Shown here one piece after another: positions 1 through 9,619 of a stretch of 34,621 nt of DNA. Where the stretch lies: NCBI GenBank assembly GCA_028277085.1, contig JANQHL010000085.1, positions 1 to 34,621 of the forward strand, written 5' to 3'. The notes below the pieces were generated by a model, which worked only from the letters and a program-made list of their open reading frames with translations, was not told where the DNA came from and made no database searches. Position 1 is the first letter of the stretch. Each line of letters begins with the position of its first letter. A program made the translations under genes and the position numbers. Origin of the DNA: Flavobacteriaceae bacterium. Lineage in GTDB: Bacteria > Bacteroidota > Bacteroidia > Flavobacteriales > Flavobacteriaceae.

Positions 1-2379
1 TTATCTCCTTTTGTTCCCGGCGTATTGCATAGCCTCTCCCTTACCAAAGCCGTAACTAAATCCTAAAGAAACGAACCGTGCCCTAAAACTTCTATTGAAC
101 ACCTCAAAATCATTTTGAACAATTTGATTTTCCCGAATACGAGATGCAAAGGCATCACGGACACTGAAATTCAAAACGGCTTTGCCTTTCAGGATCTTTT
201 TTCTAAGCCCGAAGTCCAGAAAGGCGATATCGTTTATTTCACCTTGTACGGTTTGAAAAGCGGACTGGTAATTTCCGGTGGTCTCAAAATCAATGTCCCA
301 GGGCATTTTTATTTTGGTCAAAAGCTTGGACGACCATTGATTGGCAGAAAAATCAAAGACGGTTCCTTCAAAGCTACCTTCACGTGAGAATGTATTGTAA
401 TTGAAATCTATATTGAAGGTAAGCCACTTTGCCGGGCTATACTTTGAATTGAACTCCAAACCCCATGCGCTGTTTGTACCAATGTTCTCGGGACGTGTTA
501 TATTCACATTGTTCTCAAAAAATGAGATCCGTTCAATAATGTCATCGGTAAAGCGATGATATACTCCAAGGTTCAAGGGGGTTTTCCCAATAAAGAAGAT
601 ACCGGTGACCTCATAGGAATCTGTGAACTCGGGTAACAAATTTGGATTTCCCTGTCGGATATTGAAGTTATTTCGAATATTGAAGAAGGGGTTCAAATCC
701 CAAAGGCGTGGCCGATAAATTCTTCGCGAATAGCCGGCTTGCAGGGAAACTTTTTCTGAGAACTTGTAGGAGGAGTGGACACTTGGGAAGAGATTGGTAT
801 AATTTTGATCATTCGCTTCGTTGGTATTGACCAAGAGGGTACCCACTTCTGTATTCTCTAATCGCACCCCTGCTTTAATACCCCACTTCTCCCCTTCAAA
901 GGCAGCTGTTCCATAAACCCCCAATACATTTTGGTCAAACTCAAAGATATTTGTCAGTCCGGGATCCGAAACGAATTCCCCATCTACCAAATCCTGAACC
1001 TCAAAATCGTTGCTCACTGCATTGAGGATGTATTGGGCTCCCGTTTCCACCGAGAAGGTATCTGAAAACGGTTTGGTATAGTCTACTTTAAAGGTAAAAA
1101 CAGATTCTTGAAAATCGGTACGCGTTTTCTGCTCCGCATCGCGGTCTTCTCCAGAAAGCGTGGCATCTAAAAAGTCGGAGCTTTGGTCCTTTCCAAAGAA
1201 ATTACCCAGCGCACTAAAGATCAGATCATGATCTTCGTTATCCTCAAAATCCTTTTTGTATTGGAGTTCATATTGGAACTTTGGATTTCGGGCATCGGTC
1301 ACTTCTGTACGTTCCCATTCTGAAGTCATATTCCCCGAGGCATCTAAAGCCGCAAAATTGGTAGTCGAAGGTTGGTCTTCTATTTCAAGGGCAAAATTCC
1401 CAGAAATCGTGAGCACGCTTGTAGGGCTAAAGTAATAGTCCGTGCCCAAAATAAAGTTGTAAAAGGCTTCGTTTCTGAATTCCTCCCCATTGGATAAAAT
1501 GGTATTGCCCGTGGTGAGGTCTGTGTTACGGACCGTGATCTCATTAGGAAGTTCACGATACCCCGCACCTAATTGGGCGAACAAATTCAATTTTTCGGTT
1601 CTCTTGTTTAAACTGATACCAATACTTTGGTTATCCGGGACACCGGTGAACAGGGAAATGGAACCGTTGAGCCCCTCACGTTCTTCTTTTTTTATCACAA
1701 TATTGATAATTCCCGAAGTACCTTCTGCATCATACTTTGCAGAAGGGTTGGTAATTACCTCTACCCTATCAATCATGTCGGCAGTAATGGTTCCCAAGGC
1801 ATTGTTTTCATCGCTGGTCATAATGGAAGGTTTCCCATTGATCAAAACTTGTACGCCCTGGCTCCCCCTAAGACTTATTTGTCCTTCTATATTAACATTG
1901 ACCGATGGTACATTGTTCAGTACTTCCAACGCACTGGCCCCAGTACTACTCAAATCTTTCCCCACGTTGAACACCCTTTTGTCCAGTTGGAAAACGGTCT
2001 GTGACACCTCTCCTTCAACAACCACTTCTTTCAACTGCTGGGCGTCCTCTTCCAACTGGATAACGCCTAAATCAATAGTCTGTGCATCCGTGAGATCAGC
2101 TTGGATGGTTTTCGTCTTAAAGCCCATAAAACTGATTGTTATGTAATAGCCCGTGGCGTCCGTCTCCAGTGAAAAGCTACCATTTTCAAGCGTGGTGCTT
2201 CCCGTTATTGGTTGATCAGTGACCTTGTCTGCTATCATCACCGTAGCATAGGCAACGGGCTGTCCCGAGTTTTTCTCAACCACCGTCCCAGTGTAGGCAA
2301 CCATTTTCTGCTGTGCCCGGAGATTGGGAACAAAAAGGAGCATACACATAATGCATATTGGGAATACCGCTTTTCTCAT
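1..2379 (-). CDS. Outer membrane beta-barrel / TonB-dependent receptor-like protein with N-terminal carboxypeptidase-like regulatory domain
   Basis: 792-aa ORF; signal peptide; N-terminal 'GTVVEKNSGQPVAYATVMI' CarboxypepD_reg-like; plug-like 'LNNVPSVNVNIEGQISLRGSQGVQVLINGKPS'; C-terminal beta-barrel repeats. Confidence 0.9.
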   Translation of the reverse strand: MRKAVFPICIMCMLLFVPNLRAQQKMVAYTGTVVEKNSGQPVAYATVMIADKVTDQPITGSTTLENGSFSLETDATGYYITISFMGFKTKTIQADLTDAQTIDLGVIQLEEDAQQLKEVVVEGEVSQTVFQLDKRVFNVGKDLSSTGASALEVLNNVPSVNVNIEGQISLRGSQGVQVLINGKPSIMTSDENNALGTITADMIDRVEVITNPSAKYDAEGTSGIINIVIKKEEREGLNGSISLFTGVPDNQSIGISLNKRTEKLNLFAQLGAGYRELPNEITVRNTDLTTGNTILSNGEEFRNEAFYNFILGTDYYFSPTSVLTISGNFALEIEDQPSTTNFAALDASGNMTSEWERTEVTDARNPKFQYELQYKKDFEDNEDHDLIFSALGNFFGKDQSSDFLDATLSGEDRDAEQKTRTDFQESVFTFKVDYTKPFSDTFSVETGAQYILNAVSNDFEVQDLVDGEFVSDPGLTNIFEFDQNVLGVYGTAAFEGEKWGIKAGVRLENTEVGTLLVNTNEANDQNYTNLFPSVHSSYKFSEKVSLQAGYSRRIYRPRLWDLNPFFNIRNNFNIRQGNPNLLPEFTDSYEVTGIFFIGKTPLNLGVYHRFTDDIIERISFFENNVNITRPENIGTNSAWGLEFNSKYSPAKWLTFNIDFNYNTFSREGSFEGTVFDFSANQWSSKLLTKIKMPWDIDFETTGNYQSAFQTVQGEINDIAFLDFGLRKKILKGKAVLNFSVRDAFASRIRENQIVQNDFEVFNRSFRARFVSLGFSYGFGKGEAMQYAGNKRR

Positions 2380-2500
2380 TTTTATTGATCACAAATTCTA
2401 ACGTAAAACTCGTCAAAGAAGGCATCCTCTGAAATTTTTTCCCGCAAACGACTACCCTTTTACCCTGAACAACATTGATTGAAGTGTTTACCCATATCCT

Positions 2501-2571
2501 GCAGTTTGGAGCTTAAAAAACGTCGTTCAGGGTATACCATTTCTTTAACTACTTTAATACAAATACTTTTG
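2501..2571 (+). promoter_or_regulatory. Candidate LytTR-type promoter P0: GCAGTTTGG-N12-GTCGTTCAG-N33-TACTTTTG
   Basis: Half-sites at 2501-2509 and 2522-2530 (21 bp apart); -7 box TAnnTTTG at 2564-2571, upstream of the LytS/LytTR operon. Confidence 0.6.
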
Positions 2572-2590
2572 CGTTTATTAAAATAGGATC

Positions 2591-3601
2591 ATGTCAATTG
2601 TTAGAAAAGAGATTGTTTTTCAAGTTGTTCTGATTACTATCGTATTCCTATTCTATTCATTCGACAGCGAGGACCCCGGATTTCTTTTGTCCCAGGTGGC
2701 TTTTTTTACAACACACATTATAGCGGCATTAACTATCGGCTATTGGTTGATGCCCTATTTTCTATATCGCAGAAAGTATTGGCAATTTTTTACCTATGTA
2801 CTCCTGGTAGTGGCCCTGGTTATCTTAGTAGAAGAACTCGTCCTGGAACAGATTTTCTTTCCGGGTACAAAAAGGGCGAGGTCATTTCCTGGTGTCTTTT
2901 TTTCGCTATTAGAGGTTTTACCCGTGATTGCCATCCTGGCAGGATTTAAATTTGGATGGGATGCGCTCCAAAAGCAAGAACAGATAGAAGCCTTAAAAAG
3001 TACGGTTAAGGAAAGTGAGCTGCAGTTTCTAAAATCCCAAATCAACCCGCATTTTTTGTTTAATAATCTCAACAATCTGTATTCTTACGCCCTCGACGGA
3101 TCACCAAAAACTCCTGAAATTATATTGGAGCTTAGCGGACTTTTGCGCTATATGCTGTACGAATGCAAGGAAGAGTTTGTACCCCTACATAAAGAAATTG
3201 AGCAATTGCATAACTTTATAAAACTAAGCAAACTACAGATTGAGGATAGAGGGACGGTCCGTTTTGTTGTTCATGATATTGAAACTGGATTCAAGATTGC
3301 CCCCCTAATTTTAATCGTCTTTATCGAGAATGCCTTCAAACACAGTCAGGCCGGACAAAGTGAAAACATTACCATTGATATGCAGTTGTATATGAAGCAT
3401 GAAACATTGTATTTCAAATGCAGCAATAATCATCAATCCGCTACCAATCTTGATGCATTGGATTCCGGAATAGGGCTTACGAATGTAAAAAAGCGTTTAC
3501 AACTGCTTTATCCCAACAGACACCTTCTAAAAATAGACGAAGACAGGAACAAATACCAGGTGGACCTCTCATTAGTGTTACGTAAAATGCAAGAAAAATG
3601 A
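2591..3601 (+). CDS. LytS-family sensor histidine kinase
   Basis: N-terminal TM helices; 'FLKSQINPHFLFNNLNNLYSYAL' His_kinase motif; N-box 'IENAFKHS'; 'GIGLTNVKKRL'. Confidence 0.93.
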   Translation: MSIVRKEIVFQVVLITIVFLFYSFDSEDPGFLLSQVAFFTTHIIAALTIGYWLMPYFLYRRKYWQFFTYVLLVVALVILVEELVLEQIFFPGTKRARSFPGVFFSLLEVLPVIAILAGFKFGWDALQKQEQIEALKSTVKESELQFLKSQINPHFLFNNLNNLYSYALDGSPKTPEIILELSGLLRYMLYECKEEFVPLHKEIEQLHNFIKLSKLQIEDRGTVRFVVHDIETGFKIAPLILIVFIENAFKHSQAGQSENITIDMQLYMKHETLYFKCSNNHQSATNLDALDSGIGLTNVKKRLQLLYPNRHLLKIDEDRNKYQVDLSLVLRKMQEK

Positions 3602-4302
3602 CATGCATCATCGTTGAAGACCAGCCGCCGGCGCAGCGTATTCTTCAAAAATATATTGAAGAAATGGGTTCTTTGGAACTCAAGGGTACTTTTTCTGATG
3701 CCCTAAAGGCTATTGAGTTTTTGAAGACCCACCCTATCGATCTGCTTTTTCTTGACATCCACTTACCCAAACTTTCCGGAATCGACTTTTTGAGGACGAT
3801 GTCTAACCCGCCAAGTGTTATCCTCACCACGGCCTTCTCTGAATACGCCCTGGAGAGCTATGAATTTAACGTTATTGATTATTTGTTGAAACCCTTTTCA
3901 TTCCAACGGTTTCTAAAAGCGGTCACCAAAGTGTCGGAACTAAAAAAACAACCTGCACCCTATGCGGAACACCATAACATAAATACTCCAAAAACGGAGA
4001 TCTACATCAAGTCAGGTTACGAACATATTAAGATCAGTATAGCGACCATACAAAACATTTCTGCCAATTCCGATTACACAGAAATTGTGACAAGCGATAA
4101 AAACTACCTTTCCAGTGAACCTTTGCATTTTTGGTCCAATACCCTTCCTGCTAATCAGTTTTACCGTATCCATAAATCCCATATCGTAAATACCAGGATG
4201 ATAGCGAAAATCATAGGAAACCAGGTCACCCTTACCGGAGGAGCAAAATTACCCATAGGCCGGGCATACAAAGAAGGCTTTATGAAAGCCATTCTGGAGT
4301 AA
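3598..4302 (+). CDS. LytTR-family response regulator
   Basis: Receiver 'LLFLDIHLPKLSG'; C-terminal LytTR domain 'FYRIHKSHIVNTRMI'; ATGA overlap with the upstream kinase stop. Confidence 0.95.
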   Translation: MTCIIVEDQPPAQRILQKYIEEMGSLELKGTFSDALKAIEFLKTHPIDLLFLDIHLPKLSGIDFLRTMSNPPSVILTTAFSEYALESYEFNVIDYLLKPFSFQRFLKAVTKVSELKKQPAPYAEHHNINTPKTEIYIKSGYEHIKISIATIQNISANSDYTEIVTSDKNYLSSEPLHFWSNTLPANQFYRIHKSHIVNTRMIAKIIGNQVTLTGGAKLPIGRAYKEGFMKAILE

Positions 4303-4307
4303 AAATT

Positions 4308-4324
4308 CAGCATAAAAAATGCTG
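4308..4324. terminator. Short hairpin between convergent genes
   Basis: CAGCAT-AAAAA-ATGCTG, perfect 6-bp stem; no clear T-tract. Confidence 0.35.
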
Positions 4325-4371
4325 TGGACCAAAGAAGCTCTTTTTGGACACCGGCCAATCGTGCTTGCAAC

Positions 4372-6321
4372 TCATTTATAACTCCCGTAAAGCTGTAGGG
4401 AGTGCAATACGATAGAAGCCACTTGTTGCAGCACCAAAGTGTGTTTTTTGCTGTCGGAGGTAATTTCCAAATAGAAAGGCATAGTATCCATTTCACTGAT
4501 AAAAGTGGTACAAATTTCCTTTTCATTACCGGAAAGCACCCTACTTTGGTGTTTCCATACATACTGACCTACCCGCTCACTAAACCAATGGCTTTGGTAA
4601 GAAGTAGCGTGAACATCATCACCATTCCTGATTGTATGTTCTCCTGTTATCAGAGCTTTATCCGCATACAGGCGTATGTGAGTATCACTGTTTTCTGGGT
4701 CCTTACCTATAAGTCCATTGGGTAATTCCTGTAATTCCCAATGCTTTGGCAGTAAGAAACTAGCTATACTCTTCATATGTATTCTTTCGAAGTCCTGAGT
4801 GCGTTTTAAGCTGGTCCGAACATATTCTACCCCATAACTAAAGAGACCTTTTACCTCACCTTCCGGAGTTAGTTTAAACCGTAGCCTATGAGGTGTTCCC
4901 ATGTTACGACCTATAGCCAGGGAAGGGGTAACAAAATCCAATTCAAAATGATTAATAGTATTCCCACCTCTTGTTAATATCGCTTCCAGAGGTTTGTTTT
5001 CCTGGTGTACTATATTCATTGTAAGTCCATAATAGACCCAGAAATCGCCACCCCCAACCTGGATAAACTCTCCGGTATACTTTTCCTTAATAGCCGTATC
5101 CAAATGAAAATCGTTTAATGAAGGATCAGCAATGATGGGTCTCCCAAACTGCGATATCGAATTTCCGGTAACTATATGCAATATGTTATTGGTCAAAGCA
5201 AAAATGGTAGGGTACTTGTATTGATCAATGAAGGTTAGATCTATGTTGGCCAATACAGTTACTGCAATGGAATTGGTACGGTCTATCATGGTCATCGAGG
5301 ACATTTTTCCCGTACTTCCTCCATGATGAACGATCTTTCTTCCTTCAATCTCAGATAGCATCCAACCCAAGCCGTAATCTATGGGTTTGTCATCCCCTCC
5401 TTCTTCTCTGGACAATCCGGGGAAGGAACTATTGGGTGTCCACATTTGAGTGATACTTTCACCAGAAAGCACCTGAATATTTCCTAACCTACCCTGATTG
5501 AGCAGGGCCGTTAAATAGCTCCCAAGATCTCTTGCGGTAGAACGCGTCATTGAGCCGGCAGGAATATACTCCCCTGATTCAAAATGCTGCTCTCGATCTG
5601 CGGGATAGGCCTCGGGAATTCCATAATAGTGCCCTTCCAAAGCACCAATTTCTTCAAACCTTTCAGGATCAGTCGAGGTGTTTTTCATTCCCAACGGAGC
5701 AAATATTCGCTGTTCCAGAAACTCTTTGTACGGCAGGCCTGAAACCTGATTTATCAAATACCCTGCAACACTAAAGGCCAGATTACTATATTCATACACG
5801 GTCCCGGGCTCATGGATAATAAAGGTGCTGCTCAGGTCCTGTACCAGCTTTTCTAGAGCGCTATCGGAAATGTCATAGGTAGGGTGCGGACTTCCCTGCA
5901 AGCCACTGGTATTATTGATTAGCATCCTCACCGTTACCTTATCACTTTTTTCGCGATTTGCTGTTCTAAACTGGGGTAAATACTTTACAACTGGGGTATC
6001 CAATTCCAAATCCCCCTGCTCTACCAATTGCATAATAGCCATAGCGGTCATGGATTTTGTAAGGGATCCAATCCCACAAACGGTATTCTCGGTAAAAGGA
6101 GCAGAAAGATCAAGTCGCTTCTTTCCAAAACCTTGCTGGTAGATCGGTCCATTTTTGTCGACCACCACCACCGAAAATCCAGGGATAATATGGTTCTCAT
6201 ACACTTCTTCTAAATAGTGGTCCAATTGTTCCAGTTTTTGTGCGTGCAAAGCCGCATAGTAAAAAACCAGCATTCCTATCAATAGTGCATTTGTTATTTT
6301 TCTGCTGTACATCATCATCAC
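4372..6321 (-). CDS. Serine hydrolase (beta-lactamase/penicillin-binding class C fold) with C-terminal extension
   Basis: Motifs SLTK, YSN and HHGGSTG in the expected order. Confidence 0.92.
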   Translation of the reverse strand: MMMMYSRKITNALLIGMLVFYYAALHAQKLEQLDHYLEEVYENHIIPGFSVVVVDKNGPIYQQGFGKKRLDLSAPFTENTVCGIGSLTKSMTAMAIMQLVEQGDLELDTPVVKYLPQFRTANREKSDKVTVRMLINNTSGLQGSPHPTYDISDSALEKLVQDLSSTFIIHEPGTVYEYSNLAFSVAGYLINQVSGLPYKEFLEQRIFAPLGMKNTSTDPERFEEIGALEGHYYGIPEAYPADREQHFESGEYIPAGSMTRSTARDLGSYLTALLNQGRLGNIQVLSGESITQMWTPNSSFPGLSREEGGDDKPIDYGLGWMLSEIEGRKIVHHGGSTGKMSSMTMIDRTNSIAVTVLANIDLTFIDQYKYPTIFALTNNILHIVTGNSISQFGRPIIADPSLNDFHLDTAIKEKYTGEFIQVGGGDFWVYYGLTMNIVHQENKPLEAILTRGGNTINHFELDFVTPSLAIGRNMGTPHRLRFKLTPEGEVKGLFSYGVEYVRTSLKRTQDFERIHMKSIASFLLPKHWELQELPNGLIGKDPENSDTHIRLYADKALITGEHTIRNGDDVHATSYQSHWFSERVGQYVWKHQSRVLSGNEKEICTTFISEMDTMPFYLEITSDSKKHTLVLQQVASIVLHSLQLYGSYK

Positions 6322-6325
6322 ATGC

Positions 6326-8689
6326 TTAAATATTAGAAATCATTTTATAGTCCATTTTGCGGAGTATCGAGGCGGCAAACCAAGTGGATATTCCTCCAAA
6401 AACGAATAGCACAAAAATGGCTATAGTCATGCCCAAAAGGTGTGGGACAAATGGGAAACGGACCAAACCGATATCCGCAGTAAGTAGGTTCATAATTTTA
6501 GGGCCTAACCAAAGTGAAATGGGAATTCCTATGGCTATTCCAAGGGATAGGTTCAGGAAGGTTTTCCATAGCAGCACCATTTTCAGGTTTCTTGAGGTGA
6601 ACCCAAGGGATTTAAGCTTTATAAAAGAAATTTTGTTCTGTTGAATGTAGATATGCTGATTATTGTAGATGATCAAAACAAGGACCAAAACAAAGAAGGC
6701 GGAAATGGTTAGCACCGATATCCGAATATTCATGACCATAGCAATAATAGATCCCCTTTCCTCAACACTGAGTTCCGTTTGAATACTCTCCCCAAACTGA
6801 TATTCCAGCTCTGATCGAAAGGCATCCCGGTCTACATTTTGGTACAGTTCCAGGCTGTAAAACCTGGGTTCAAAAAGGGGGTTTAGTGCCAACAGTGCCT
6901 TTTCCTGGAGCCTAAAGCCCTGTCCAAAACTCCCAACGTCCTGATAGATCCCGGTTATATCGAACACTTTTTTTTGCCCCTCAACAAAAACAGCAATCGT
7001 ATCTCCCGGATGTTTCTCAAATTCCTCAGCAGTACCAACACAAAGGGATATCTCATTTGGGGTAACAGGATGTCTCCCGGTAATATTTCCCAATCCGGTC
7101 CTGGAAATGGAATCGGAGTACACTTTTCCCTGTATTTCTTTGACCGCCCTGTTCGCGTCGGATAGGATAAAGAGATTGGTATAGTTGAAAGGAGTAATCG
7201 TCCGGATTTCCTTCCGGTACGTCCCTAACATTTCCATCAATTGATTATGGGCAAGGGGCAAAATAACTTCCCTATTTCTATTAACTACTATATCGGCATT
7301 ATCAAAGCCCCAGGAAGTACGATCTGTGTGAATCTTATCAAAAGAATTGGAGATATTCACACAAAAAGCAACTACAAATACAATTCCAGCCATATTTATT
7401 GCGGTGAGTAAAAGATTTTTCTTCTCGCTTCTCAGGAACCGTCCCCCCAATAACATAGACAACGGCAACCATAAGGACAAAAAGGCTTTGGAGGTTCTCT
7501 TCCCGGAACCATTCCTTTTTTGAAAAGAATTACGAATAGCTTCGACAGGGGTAACACGAGTTGCTTTTTTGATAGAAAAAAAGGAAACAATGAAAATCAT
7601 AAGAAAGGTAATCCCGAAGGACAGTAAAAGCGGACTGCTCAACTCATAGGAAAAATCGGGAATACCGATCGGTTCCACTATCCAGTTCACTACCTGTCGA
7701 ATAACAAACCAAGAGACGACCAAGCCCAATAGGAGTGCTGTTAGCGCCAGGATACCAATTTGCACAAGGTATAACAGCATAATATTCCCAGGGGTAAATC
7801 CCAAGGCTTTTAAGACCCCAATATTCTTATGGTCCGAAAATATGTGACTTGATAGGGTATGTTTAATAAACAGCAACGAAATTAAGAGCCCCATAACGGA
7901 AAAGAGCAACAGTACGGAACTCAACAAGCTATAGAAGCTGGTAAATGCCCTTTTAAAAAGTGGATATTGAAGGCTTTTGCCAGCATAATCGAAAGATGCA
8001 TTAAAATGTCTCCAAAACACATCAAGTTTGCTCCTGTCCTTTAACCTAACGCCAATCATCGTATGGTGCAATTCGGAAATTGGAGCTAAGAAAGACAGTG
8101 CTCCCGGAGCTACCCAAGCCCGGGTCGGGTTAAAAACCGCACTGACGTAGTGAGGGTCTACCACGAAGGCAGAGATCTTGAGTTCCCGCAACTCTCCGTT
8201 GATGTTCAGCCCGAGGGTATCCCCTAGTTGTAGACCAGAACTTCGTTCAAAATGAGTGGGTAGCCATATTTCCCCGAAATTTGGATGTTCCGCTGCTGTT
8301 CCCTTTAAAATCCGTATCTGATCTTGTTTGGGATCTCCACCAGGGTGCTCTGTTAATTGAACGCTACGATCAATTTCCTTTTCTTGGTGGATTACCGGTG
8401 CATCTATCATAATAAAAGGTCTGGGCCCCGAAACCCTTAAAACCTCATGCTGTTTTGAAAACCAATGGGTCAATGTATCTTGATTATCACTCCGATTATC
8501 AAATAACAACAGTATTTCGGAAGCCTTTTGAGTATCGAATACACGATCAAAAGGTTGTCCGATTATTGTAAGCATACTCAGGGCCAAACTTAGTAGAACA
8601 ACAGTTAAAACCAGGCTAAGACCTACCAGGATAAGTCCCCATTTGCGCTTGCTACTATATCTTGAATTAAGCAATAGAATACTCTTCAT
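6326..8689 (-). CDS. ABC transporter permease, two FtsX-like domains
   Basis: 787 aa with N-terminal TM plus two FtsX-type triple-TM blocks; adjacent to an ABC ATPase. Confidence 0.9.
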   Translation of the reverse strand: MKSILLLNSRYSSKRKWGLILVGLSLVLTVVLLSLALSMLTIIGQPFDRVFDTQKASEILLLFDNRSDNQDTLTHWFSKQHEVLRVSGPRPFIMIDAPVIHQEKEIDRSVQLTEHPGGDPKQDQIRILKGTAAEHPNFGEIWLPTHFERSSGLQLGDTLGLNINGELRELKISAFVVDPHYVSAVFNPTRAWVAPGALSFLAPISELHHTMIGVRLKDRSKLDVFWRHFNASFDYAGKSLQYPLFKRAFTSFYSLLSSVLLLFSVMGLLISLLFIKHTLSSHIFSDHKNIGVLKALGFTPGNIMLLYLVQIGILALTALLLGLVVSWFVIRQVVNWIVEPIGIPDFSYELSSPLLLSFGITFLMIFIVSFFSIKKATRVTPVEAIRNSFQKRNGSGKRTSKAFLSLWLPLSMLLGGRFLRSEKKNLLLTAINMAGIVFVVAFCVNISNSFDKIHTDRTSWGFDNADIVVNRNREVILPLAHNQLMEMLGTYRKEIRTITPFNYTNLFILSDANRAVKEIQGKVYSDSISRTGLGNITGRHPVTPNEISLCVGTAEEFEKHPGDTIAVFVEGQKKVFDITGIYQDVGSFGQGFRLQEKALLALNPLFEPRFYSLELYQNVDRDAFRSELEYQFGESIQTELSVEERGSIIAMVMNIRISVLTISAFFVLVLVLIIYNNQHIYIQQNKISFIKLKSLGFTSRNLKMVLLWKTFLNLSLGIAIGIPISLWLGPKIMNLLTADIGLVRFPFVPHLLGMTIAIFVLFVFGGISTWFAASILRKMDYKMISNI

Positions 8690-8707
8690 TTCCTTTCGTT
8701 TTTGTGA

Positions 8708-9463
8708 TTACCAACCCAGTGAACGTAACCATTGCAAAAGCACCTCATGACGTTGCTCCGCTCCTTGTTGGGATTCGAATACCAATCTGTCTATTACTTT
8801 TCCATCCTGAATAAACAACACCCTATTTCCATAACAGGCGGATTGAGGATTATGGGTAACCATAAGAATAGTTTGCCCTTCCTTATGCACCTTTTTAAAG
8901 CAGGAAAGCACCTTTTTAGAGGAAGCGGAATTTAAACTCCCTGTGGGTTCGTCTGCCATCAGTATTTTAGGGGTATTGATCAAAGCTCTGGCAATGGCAC
9001 ACCGCTGCCGTTCACCGCCGGAAACCTGAGATGGTAATCTATCGGCCATGGTTTCTATTTCAAGCTCCTCCATTAATAGTGCTGTCCGCGTCTGTACAAC
9101 TTTTCGGTCCTGCTTTGTTAAATAGCCAACAATAAGAATATTCTCTCTTAGAGTTAATTCGGAAATCAGGTTGTGCTCCTGAAAAACAAAACCAATATGG
9201 TTTCTTCTAAAAAGTGTAATGGCTTTTTCATCGAGCTTGTGAATGGGCGTATTGTTCAAAAAGATCTCTCCCGTGCTAGGTTGATCCAGTCCACTTAACA
9301 AATACAATAGTGTGGACTTACCTGAACCCGAATTGCCCATAATGATTGTAAACTCCCCTTCATTGATCTCAATATGGACATCATTGATCCCGGTATTTGT
9401 TTCCAAACCCCCATTAAAAGATTTGCCCAGTGCTTTGGTCTTTAGAATTGGAATAGCCGCCAT
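8708..9463 (-). CDS. ABC transporter ATP-binding protein (LolD/MacB-like)
   Basis: Walker A 'GNSGSGKST', signature 'VSGGERQR', Walker B 'ILMADEPTG'. Confidence 0.95.
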   Translation of the reverse strand: MAAIPILKTKALGKSFNGGLETNTGINDVHIEINEGEFTIIMGNSGSGKSTLLYLLSGLDQPSTGEIFLNNTPIHKLDEKAITLFRRNHIGFVFQEHNLISELTLRENILIVGYLTKQDRKVVQTRTALLMEELEIETMADRLPSQVSGGERQRCAIARALINTPKILMADEPTGSLNSASSKKVLSCFKKVHKEGQTILMVTHNPQSACYGNRVLFIQDGKVIDRLVFESQQGAEQRHEVLLQWLRSLGW

Positions 9464-9521
9464 AGTAATTCGTTTTTGATTTCACAGGCAAAATATCAGT
9501 AAATAAATATGCTATGCGCTG

Positions 9522-9535
9522 CAACCTAGAGGTTG
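9522..9535. promoter_or_regulatory. Dyad CAACC-TAGA-GGTTG in the divergent ABC/AraC region
   Basis: Perfect 5-bp arms, 4-nt spacer. Confidence 0.3.
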
Positions 9536-9570
9536 GTACGATCTCCCTGACACATGAGACGAAACCCTGT

Positions 9571-9590
9571 AAAGTGATACGCAACACTTT
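9571..9590. promoter_or_regulatory. Dyad AAAGTG-N8-CACTTT 30 bp upstream of the AraC start
   Basis: Perfect 6-bp arms in the divergent intergenic region. Confidence 0.35.
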
Positions 9591-9619
9591 TTAGAATTAT
9601 ATACCTTTAATAAAAAACA

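Noticed and set aside
1490-2146. 218-aa plus-strand ORF antisense to the TonB receptor (also 115..387 and 1627..2004)
   Set aside because: Low-complexity antisense translations with no recognisable domain; the minus-strand frame is a clear full-length outer-membrane protein.
9529-9599. Possible LytTR-type promoter upstream of the AraC gene at 9620 with 21/42-bp geometry
   Set aside because: Half-sites match poorly (GTT core absent in the second) and the -7 box TAGAATTA fits only partly; below the standard of P0-P3.
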